A stretch of DNA of 10,639 nucleotides from Hondaea fermentalgiana (lineage: Eukaryota; Sar; Bigyra; Thraustochytrida; Thraustochytriidae): NCBI GenBank assembly GCA_014084085.1, contig NPFB01000162.1:36194-46832 (forward strand). The letters are read 5' to 3'. Below the pieces are notes generated by a model that worked only from the letters and a program-made list of their open reading frames with translations, made no database searches and had not been told where the DNA came from. Position numbers and translations under genes: made by a program. Positions 1 through 6,075 of the stretch are shown one piece after another. Position 1 is the stretch's first letter, and each line of letters starts with the position of its first letter.

Positions 1-53
1 GCCTTGCCTTGCCTTGCCTTGCCTTGCCTTGCCTTGCCTTGCCTTGCCTTGCC
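1..53. repeat. Perfect pentanucleotide array (GCCTT/TTGCC)n
   Basis: Ten uninterrupted GCCTT units fill positions 1-50, followed by GCC before the pattern breaks. The array starts at the first base of the window, so its true length is unknown. The unit does not resemble a TTAGGG-type telomere. Because the unit length is not a multiple of three and it contains no stop in any frame, it produces spurious open frames rich in Pro-Cys-Leu-Ala. It is read here as a microsatellite. Confidence 0.95.
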
Positions 54-864
54 ACTCTCTGTACACTTGCGCGACGCTCCAAAAAGCCGGCTCTGGCGTG
101 CGAAATCCTTCGCCAAAAGTCTTGGCGGATGCGGTCCAGTCCAGTGCCAACTCCGCGCGGAAAATGCCGGCGCCCGCCGCGTCCCTCTGCGTGCCAGTTC
201 GCCAAGCAAAGCGCGCTCTTGCAAGGGGCGCAATCTCCGTTCTCGCGCGGACGCGTCGGGATTCCAGAGGCCGTCACTCCTTTCCCGAGGGGGCGCGATT
301 TGCCGAGCGTATACCGCAGCGCCCTCCGCAGCGGCACTCCCAGAGGTCGCTGGGGGGCGCCTTCTTGCGCCCGTTTCGCGTCGCCAATCCTCGGTTGTCC
401 CCTCCGCAGCGCGCAACGGAAGCTAACAGCTTTCGTGTCAGCGAGTTAAGGCGCCTCTGTGCTCCGTCCACAGCAGCCGCCCGAAAGCTGCCAGCTTTGT
501 CGCCAGCTTCGCCGATCCGTTTCGTGTGTGTGAGGGCGACGCGCGCCGCGACCAACCGCCCCCGCATGCCAAGAGGTCTTTCGGGCGCCGGCCACTAGGC
601 CTCCGGAGGCTTTCGTGCGGCTGCGGGGCCGCCGCCCCAGTGACGGAGCCGCGTGTGGCAACGTCCAGGTCGCAGGGCCTTTCTTGCCTCGCGTACTCCG
701 GCCCGGCTCGGGCTTGCCCTGGGCAGTCTCGGCCGGGCAAACCCGCTTCGTTCGTGGCGATCGTCGCACGAAAACGAGCTTGAGCACACGAGAGCGAGAT
801 AGCTCGCGGGCTTACTGGCTGGCTGGCCCCTGGTGTGGACGATCAAACGTTAAGGCCGGAGAGG
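54..864. other. GC-rich stretch with no convincing gene
   Basis: This stretch is very GC-rich and is open in several frames on both strands at once, as expected of high-GC non-coding DNA. The longest plus-strand frame (14-598) has no ATG at its start and runs out of the pentamer array. The translations are Arg/Ala/Pro/Ser-rich with no recognisable domain. No TATA box, tRNA or clear splice pair was seen. It may be intergenic or belong to an untranslated or spliced part of a gene further left. Confidence 0.5.
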
Positions 865-1257
865 ATGACGAGCGCCGACGCGAGGCTGAAAGAGGGGCAG
901 CAGAAGCCCCAGCGCGAGAGGCCGGTGGAGAAAACCGCGCAGACGCCGACGAGGAGATCATTTGGCGCGAGGCGAGTCATGGTCGAAAACAGGAACTTTG
1001 ACGAGGCGGACGAGGAGCTGATACTCGAGCCAATGACGGGCTTGTTCATGCATCCACGAAGAGCGGCGCAGACAACCTTTATCCTCCGCTCGCAACAGAA
1101 CGCGCAAAGGGTCTCGCATGAGAACGAGAGGAACCATGCAGCGCAGCAAGCCGGAAATCCCCAAGAGGCACCGTGTGGCTCTCATCCAAAACGACGCCGA
1201 CCCCGACTCATTGCACAGGCCGTCCTACCATTGGCCAGGGACGACAGCGAGTTCTGA
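865..1257 (+). CDS. Weak candidate small protein, 130 residues, unknown function
   Basis: An ATG at 865 opens a frame of 130 codons ending in TGA at 1255-1257. The start has A at -3, which is favourable, and third codon positions are mostly G or C, which is at least compatible with coding in a GC-rich genome. The product is charged and hydrophilic, with an acidic patch near the middle (DEADEELILEP) and Arg/Gln-rich flanks. It has no signal peptide, membrane segment or domain I recognise. Composition shifts to AT-richer DNA right after the stop, as at a gene end. Against it, another frame (615-1001) is also open across the first third, and no promoter is evident. It could be a real short gene, the last exon of a gene further left, or chance. 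Confidence 0.2.
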   Translation: MTSADARLKEGQQKPQRERPVEKTAQTPTRRSFGARRVMVENRNFDEADEELILEPMTGLFMHPRRAAQTTFILRSQQNAQRVSHENERNHAAQQAGNPQEAPCGSHPKRRRPRLIAQAVLPLARDDSEF

Positions 1258-1715
1258 TCATGCGTTCCATTCATCCAATCTGTATAGCTTGTATATTATA
1301 TCCATGTTCTTTCTACCTCTGTGTCTCGCTTGGCTTTTCCAAGACGCCTCTGATCCTATCATTGCGATGACTTGGTACGTGCAAAGGTTATTGGTACCTT
1401 GGATCCTACCTTAGCGTTCTCTCATCACTGTTAAGAACGCCGGTGCGAGTTCAGCGTTGGCACAGCTTTTGCAATCTTCCACCTTTTCAGCAAGGGTCCC
1501 TGGAGACCAATCACGAGCAAGTCAATCACGCAATGTCTGACGCAAGCATTTACTGCCGCTTGTATCTACGAATCAATACAGAGAAGTGCGGCCTCCAAGC
1601 AAACGAGGCCCACCCTTATCGAACAAGAGTACTCCCAGTCTGCTCAGCTTGCCTACCAAGGAATACAAGAGGAGAAATACACATTGTCAAGCTAGATTCC
1701 AATTAATTTAAGAAT
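1258..1715. other. AT-richer intergenic stretch, 3' flank of gene 1
   Basis: Composition drops to a more AT-rich level, with a run of TATA/TTATAT-like bases near 1288-1303, and no credible coding frame is present. Gene 1 ends at 1716 on the minus strand, and its first bases past the stop (1700-1715) are AT-rich (complement of AATTAATTTAAG), which suits a 3' untranslated region. No canonical AATAAA was found on the minus strand close to the stop. The 87-codon open frame at 1443-1706 begins at GTG rather than ATG and looks random. Confidence 0.5.
1414..1440. other. Short perfect inverted repeat (7-bp stem, 13-nt loop)
   Basis: GCGTTCT at 1414-1420 is matched by AGAACGC at 1434-1440, so either strand can fold into a 7-bp hairpin with a 13-nt loop. 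It lies about 280 bp beyond the stop of gene 1, where a transcript 3' end or a processing signal is conceivable. A stem this short can occur by chance, so a function is only a possibility. Confidence 0.3.
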
Positions 1716-4700
1716 TTAAGTCAAGGTCCCGTAGTCTGCACAGGCGCTCTTGATCCCAGTAATGTAAAACGCGGTGCGGGTCTTCTTGTACCTGATCGTT
1801 TTCAGGAGAACACATCGGCTTCTGAATGTCTCATATACCCAGGCCTTGCAGGCGCTTCGTCCATTGCACACTTTCGCGCAAATCTCGGCCGAATCGATCT
1901 TCCATATCTTGGCTAGCGCCCTTCCTCTGTTCTCATAGAACTGTTGTTCGCATTCACTGCTTTGTGGACAAGATCTTGGCCCTGAAATGTACCGTTTGTC
2001 TGATCTTTTGTAGTATGAACGATCCATGAGATTGCAGACGGAAGTTGGCTGGTACCACGAGAACCCACGACAGTTGCTGAAGTCCATGCATATCGCGTGG
2101 CATTCTTCGGCGCTCTGTACCTTGCTGCGTCGATGAATACGCCTGCCACCCTTGTATCGAACGCCTTCCGACGCGCACCGCAGGGGATCCTCCAGCGTTG
2201 GGCTTTCGGTCGGCGCCGAGGTTGGACTATCAGTTGGCGTCATAGTTGGGCTGTTGGTCGGTGCCGAGGTTGGATTATCAGTTGGCGCCATAGTCGGGCT
2301 GTTAGTGGGTGTTAATGTCGGGCTGTTCGTGGGTGCAAATGTTGGGCTGTTCGTGGGCGTCAAAGTTGGAAACCTCGTCGGGCTGTCAGTGGGCGCCGAG
2401 GTTGGAAACTTCGTCGGAGACTCCGTTGGCCTCAAAGTTGGTGCTGGTGTCGGTGCTATCGTGGGAGAGTCTGTGGGTGCCATAGTCGGTACGTATGCTG
2501 GCGATCTTGTTGGCGCATTTGTTGGTGGTGTAGGAGACAATGTCGGGCTCGGTGTCGGAAACTTGGTTGGCACATCCGTTGGATTCGGCGTCGGAAACGT
2601 GGTGGGTACATCCGTAGGGTTGTTGGTAGGCGACAATGTCGGGGCCAGTGTCGGATGATTAGTTGGTGCAGTTGTTGGACTCAGAGTTGGGAACCCCGTT
2701 GGCTCATCCGTAGGGCTCATTGTCGGAAACATGGTTGGCACATCCGTGGGAAACATGGTGGGATGCGCCGTTGGCGAGGGCGATGGTGCGAGTGTCGTTG
2801 GCGCAAGAGTATCTGCGCGAGAGTAAAAGTCAGCTGGATCGCTCCAGCTCCGCGTGGGATCGTACATTTTGGGCTTGGCCACGTACATGACGTCGTCGCT
2901 CGACGCGCCCTCGGTGGTCAAAACGCTGCATCTTTGGTAAAGTTTGCATTTCTCTGTGGCGGCATTGTATAGAAATGACGTGCAGGCGAAATCATCGTTT
3001 AACGTCAATGCGTAGCACTTTTGCCGACAAGCGTCAAGAGTACTCAGACTCACAATTTTAAGCGGGAATGCATCCGCGCAAATTTGGCCCGCGACGGGCT
3101 CGGTTACCTGCTCGAGAGGCACGTACAAGGCGTCGGCAAAGCGACAGTACAGCGGGCCGCACAAATACCCCTCGTCGTAGTCGAGCTCGTATGCGTCCGA
3201 TGTGTACATATCGTAGCCAAAATTGTCGACGTCTGTACCGTCCGTATCGCGCCACGGGAGGCACTGGGGGTATCTTCCGATCTCAAGAAGTTTCTCATGT
3301 GTTGAGGACGTGACGCCACTGCGCCACCATCCGATGAGACCTGGACACGAGCCGCACTGTGGCACGGATTCGTGAAAGCTCTTCCACATGGTTGCCCGTG
3401 CCTCGTAAAGTACCTTGTACGTATTTGCGCAGCGGCGCGAATGCCAGCGAGTGCAGTCGAAAATAGGATCGGAGGCACCTAAACAGCCAGATTCGGGAGG
3501 GCGCCGCGCACTCTGCTTCGTATGCGAAAACTGCTTGTAAAAGCTAGGCGGGACAGCTTCGAGACAGGACTCGAAGCCGTCGAGCTCCATGAGAGCGTGG
3601 AAGATGCGCACCATTTGCGAATCTTCATTTTGTGTCATGAGGTGGTCTACCGCCGACACATAATTTTCGTAAAAGTGGCCCTGATACTCTTCGATGAGAG
3701 AAAAGTCAAACCTGTGTGCCGCATATGGATTCGTCCCGCCCGCCTTGTCCAGGTACAATTTCGCAGCAAACAAGTACATGAGAGCAACCGCAAGATTGCC
3801 CCGTGGAGGTGCGAGCAAGAGCCACTCCATGGCGGTTTTTAAGTGCACAGAAGCCATACGTCGGTAACCTGCTGCATTCTTGTCTTGAACTTTGGCAATG
3901 AACCAAAGATTTTTTACCGAGACCCACTGGAAACGTCTTGACCTGGGCTTAAAGTTTCCAATGTACTGCACTGTAAACTTGTCTGTGTTCTTGGGCACGG
4001 GGCCGTTTGCCTGGGATGCTGGGTTGTGCGCGGACGGAAGCGCTGTATTGTAGGACTTGAAGATGACCTCGTGGAAGAAGCCGCCGCCCGCGCGCGCAGC
4101 GTTGCCCATGAAGCCGTTCTGCCAACGCTGGCCCTTGAGGTGATTACACGTGTTATCGACGTAGAAATAAAGATCAGTAGACTCGGCTCGAAAATCAATG
4201 CGAATGATTTTCGCTTCGGTCGCCGTTGTCGCCGTACTTGGGAAAAGGGTCACTTTGCTCAGAGTCGCACCTGAGCGAAACTGGGACGAAATGGCGGGAA
4301 AGGATTTGAGAATCGTCTTTGTGTTTGTGTTGCGCTGATCGTATGAAAAGTCGTCCATAGGTTCGTTGACGTCGCAGCACCAGTGGCCAAACATGTCCTT
4401 GTACTTGTAGGATGACTTTTGCACATAAGGCTGCCAGAACGCGCCATTTGATTTTTTTCGAATAATCGTCAGCGCCGGTGGCAATCTGCAGTCCTCGACG
4501 GTGAGACACGAGGCGGCAATCTCCTCGTCCGAGAGATCGCTAATCTCGACCATGTGCGGTTCGTCAATTATTGCCTGGAACTGTTCAATGCGCTCGGCGC
4601 TGGAGAGAGCCGAGTCAAACTTGAACGGGTCCGGTATGTGGGGGGTGCCGCGCGTATGTTCGGCGGGCTGTCTGCCATAGAATGGTTTGTCTAGGCACAG

Positions 4701-4907
4701 CTCGGGGCGAAGCTTGGCGTCGGTGATGTTGTTTGCCAGCTCGCTAATGGAAACATAGTCGTAGAGAATGTCATTCACGCATTCTGCGGCGGCTTGAGCA
4801 GCTGCTGCTTGCACCCACACGACAGCGAGCAGGCACAGGTGGCGTGCGAAGCTTGCTACGTCTCGACAACATGGTCGTCCTCGCGTCGGCCCCGGACGCC
4901 GCACCAT
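1716..4907 (-). CDS. Gene 1: secreted protein with unrecognised Cys-rich core, long PT stalk and three PAN/Apple-like modules
   Basis: The product is about 1063 residues with TAA at 1718-1716. The start at 4907 is chosen because its context is strong (AAG-ATG-G) and it gives a signal peptide: basic residues, then a hydrophobic run (HLCLLAVVW) and an Ala-rich cleavage region near residues 35-42. This aligns with the paralogue's N-terminus. The frame stays open to an ATG at 5243, with further ATGs at 5060 and 4979, but the added 112 residues look like translated leader.

Modules in order: core, residues 43-608; PAN/Apple-like 1, about 609-678; PT stalk, 700-904; PAN/Apple-like 2, 911-980; PAN/Apple-like 3, 986-1056. 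Core landmarks shared with gene 2 include WCCDVNEP (~176), FMGNAARAGGG (~266), RRPPESGCLGA (~468), CPGLIGWWRSG (~521) and GRYPQCLPWRD (~544). Module 2 cysteines fall at relative positions 1, 26, 30, 36, 48 and 70; module 3 at 1, 25, 29, 35, 47 and 71. PAN/Apple domains generally bind carbohydrate or protein ligands, so a surface or matrix adhesive role is inferred. I do not recognise the core and assign no activity. The C-terminus is hydrophilic with no anchor. Confidence 0.9.
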   Translation of the reverse strand: MVRRPGPTRGRPCCRDVASFARHLCLLAVVWVQAAAAQAAAECVNDILYDYVSISELANNITDAKLRPELCLDKPFYGRQPAEHTRGTPHIPDPFKFDSALSSAERIEQFQAIIDEPHMVEISDLSDEEIAASCLTVEDCRLPPALTIIRKKSNGAFWQPYVQKSSYKYKDMFGHWCCDVNEPMDDFSYDQRNTNTKTILKSFPAISSQFRSGATLSKVTLFPSTATTATEAKIIRIDFRAESTDLYFYVDNTCNHLKGQRWQNGFMGNAARAGGGFFHEVIFKSYNTALPSAHNPASQANGPVPKNTDKFTVQYIGNFKPRSRRFQWVSVKNLWFIAKVQDKNAAGYRRMASVHLKTAMEWLLLAPPRGNLAVALMYLFAAKLYLDKAGGTNPYAAHRFDFSLIEEYQGHFYENYVSAVDHLMTQNEDSQMVRIFHALMELDGFESCLEAVPPSFYKQFSHTKQSARRPPESGCLGASDPIFDCTRWHSRRCANTYKVLYEARATMWKSFHESVPQCGSCPGLIGWWRSGVTSSTHEKLLEIGRYPQCLPWRDTDGTDVDNFGYDMYTSDAYELDYDEGYLCGPLYCRFADALYVPLEQVTEPVAGQICADAFPLKIVSLSTLDACRQKCYALTLNDDFACTSFLYNAATEKCKLYQRCSVLTTEGASSDDVMYVAKPKMYDPTRSWSDPADFYSRADTLAPTTLAPSPSPTAHPTMFPTDVPTMFPTMSPTDEPTGFPTLSPTTAPTNHPTLAPTLSPTNNPTDVPTTFPTPNPTDVPTKFPTPSPTLSPTPPTNAPTRSPAYVPTMAPTDSPTIAPTPAPTLRPTESPTKFPTSAPTDSPTRFPTLTPTNSPTFAPTNSPTLTPTNSPTMAPTDNPTSAPTNSPTMTPTDSPTSAPTESPTLEDPLRCASEGVRYKGGRRIHRRSKVQSAEECHAICMDFSNCRGFSWYQPTSVCNLMDRSYYKRSDKRYISGPRSCPQSSECEQQFYENRGRALAKIWKIDSAEICAKVCNGRSACKAWVYETFRSRCVLLKTIRYKKTRTAFYITGIKSACADYGTLT
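2196..2810 (-). repeat. (xxPT)n stalk-coding tandem repeat in gene 1
   Basis: This 615-bp segment encodes 205 residues (700-904 of the protein) with about 49 Pro-Thr pairs, nearly all in a 4-residue period (12 bp). Toward the C-terminal end the pattern tightens into 8-residue (24-bp) units such as NSPTLTPT and NSPTMAPT, a sign of recent unit duplication. One 3-residue unit (PPT) and one RSPA unit break the phase. The linker is expected to be extended and heavily O-glycosylated on Thr/Ser, and it carries more Asp/Glu than Lys/Arg (about 11 against 5). The reverse strand is also stop-free here (Val-Gly repeats), which is only a shadow. Confidence 0.93.
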
Positions 4908-5243
4908 CTTCGACCTGCGTTCCGACTTTGCGGTGCCAGGTATTCCTTGAGCACCAGCATCGGCAGTGGCAACTAGCATTGAGCGTTTACACTTTCGTCT
5001 TGTTTTTATCTGCGCCCACTTGAGGGTGTATGGCCCTACGACGCGCGCGCGCCCACCCATTCCATTCCCTTCACTTCGCCACCGGCCGCCAACTGGACAC
5101 TGTTTGCGTAGCCGATCCTGTTTTATCGAGAATGCAGGAGTAATGATGAAGAAATAAAGGTGAGCGAGTCCATCCTTCCATCGCCCAACCAACCTTTTTC
5201 CATACCTCCACAACTTTTTTCTCTCTCTTTCAGGCCACGCCAT
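4908..5243 (-). promoter_or_regulatory. Gene 1 upstream region / probable 5' leader
   Basis: This stretch lies directly upstream of the chosen gene 1 start and stays in frame with it, but it encodes no conserved sequence. Two weak TATA-like elements occur on the minus strand, GATAAAAC (5127-5120) and GATAAAAAC (5010-5002). Either would leave a leader of roughly 70-190 nt before the ATG. Neither is a consensus TATAAA, so this is a candidate promoter region only. The same DNA carries intron-like signals on the opposite strand (5160-5233). Confidence 0.25.
5160..5233 (+). other. Candidate 74-nt spliceosomal intron on the plus strand
   Basis: AAAG/GTGAGC forms a near-consensus 5' splice site at 5160. 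A pyrimidine-rich stretch of about 40 nt (TTTTTTCTCTCTCTTT just before the end) leads to CAG at 5231-5233, a strong 3' splice site. The implied intron is 74 nt. Upstream ATGs at 5132, 5143 and 5146 each meet a stop before the donor, so if real it would lie in a non-coding leader or a non-coding RNA antisense to the gene 1 5' region. No coding exon clearly follows. It could also be a chance CT-rich tract. Confidence 0.3.
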
Positions 5244-5296
5244 GCCAGGCTAAGCTAAACCAAGCCAGGCCCTACCAAGCCAAACTGAGCCGGGTC
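5232..5296. repeat. Degenerate pentamer array, consensus AAGCC
   Basis: Thirteen consecutive 5-mers hold one phase (AGGCC, ACGCC, ATGCC, AGGCT, AAGCT, AAACC, AAGCC and so on to GGGTC), mostly ending in GCC or ACC. It resembles an eroded relative of the perfect TTGCC array at the left edge, with the last three bases of the unit shared. Its first AG coincides with the candidate splice acceptor at 5232-5233. Confidence 0.6.
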
Positions 5297-5480
5297 AGCG
5301 CTCACGTGCGGGTGAAAGCGGTCAGGGCCCTTGAGACTCAACTGTCTTTCGGTATCGCGGCCTGCTCTAGCGCAGTGTTTCCGAGAGACACAATTGCATG
5401 GACGCGACCGCGCTGCGCAATCAGGTATATGCATGCACGCGCCAGCGCGTCTTGGAAGCACGGGCACGCGCGCACGGGTC

Positions 5481-5580
5481 CAGCAGCAGCAGCAAGAGCA
5501 GCAGCAGCCAGCCACTCGTGCCGCTTCGGCCACGCCTGCCGCCGATTGCAGCAGCGTAGCAGCAACAGCAGCAGCAGTAG
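5481..5580. repeat. Two interrupted CAG/GCA trinucleotide tracts
   Basis: CAG/GCA-rich runs occupy about 5481-5509 and 5548-5580, separated by unrelated sequence. Each is interrupted by variants (AAGAG, CGTAG, CAACAG). Read in different frames they give polyAla, polySer or polyGln on the plus strand and polyLeu, polyCys or polyAla on the minus strand, which explains several spurious low-complexity open frames here. Confidence 0.8.
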
Positions 5581-5907
5581 CCGCACGAGGAGGTTGCTGA
5601 CGATCAACGACGTAGCAAAGACCCTCGCACGGGAAATGGAGGAGAGGAAAAGGAGGAAAAGGTATTGGAGTTACATGTACTGGCGAAGACAGGCCTGCCT
5701 GAGGTGGGCAGGGCCAGCAAGGCCAACTCAAGTTTTAAGGAAGGAGCGGCCGCGGAGATGTGCGAGAAGAGAAGCAGGCGCATCTTGGGCAAGGTTTGTG
5801 CATTGTAATAGCAAGTGTCCATTTGCAGGCGTTCCGTCTAGTTCCTCCCATTTTTACTATACTGATTTGCTACAAGTTTATCATCATCAGTGGCTAAACT
5901 TGTATAC

Positions 5908-5913
5908 AATAAA
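5908..5913 (+). terminator. Possible plus-strand polyadenylation signal AATAAA
   Basis: A single AATAAA lies in an AT-rich patch (TGTATACAATAAAATATG). If the candidate spliced plus-strand transcript starting before 5160 exists, this would be a sensible 3' end signal about 675 nt after its acceptor. One hexamer is weak evidence on its own. Confidence 0.15.
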
Positions 5914-6075
5914 ATATGCAGAGCTCGCACGCAAAGCACGACAAACGAAACGGAAAAACGGGTGCCGCGCAAGAGAAAGCAATCACAGAAGACAATTCAT
6001 ATGTATTTGTTCAAATTGAAAGGAAGGCGTCATTGGGGCCTTGCGGTGCAGGCAGGCAGCCATAAGGAAAGACAA

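Larger units (their letters stand above)
5297..6075. other. Intergenic region between gene 2 and gene 1, no confident gene
   Basis: This is the rest of the spacer between the end of gene 2 and the upstream region of gene 1. A plus-strand frame is open from a GTG at 5306 to TGA at 6019 (first ATG at 5429, about 196 codons). Its translation is driven by CAG tracts and basic low-complexity sequence, with no domain. GC content falls toward 5830-6020, where TGTATACAATAAAATATG occurs. Downstream of the gene 2 stop no minus-strand AATAAA was seen. The DNA may carry untranslated regions of both genes or an unannotated plus-strand transcript. Confidence 0.4.

Noticed and set aside
1..53. Telomere at the left edge
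   Set aside because: The unit GCCTT does not match TTAGGG-type or other common telomere repeats and similar pentamers occur internally, so a microsatellite is the simpler reading.
4..598. Three overlapping plus-strand frames beginning in the left repeat
   Set aside because: The pentamer array is stop-free in all frames and none of these frames starts with ATG. The downstream translations look random.
2152..2658. Plus-strand 168-codon open frame of Val-Gly repeats
   Set aside because: It is the exact reverse complement of the gene 1 PT stalk. An xxPT repeat has no stops on the opposite strand and reads as Val-Gly, so it is a shadow.
5255..5731. 158-codon minus-strand open frame rich in Cys, Ala and Pro
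   Set aside because: It starts at TTG and reads through the CAG tracts and the pentamer array, with repeat-derived composition and no domain.
5306..6019. 237-codon plus-strand open frame
   Set aside because: It starts at GTG, its openness is helped by CAG tracts, and the translation is low-complexity and basic with no domain. It was left as an intergenic note.
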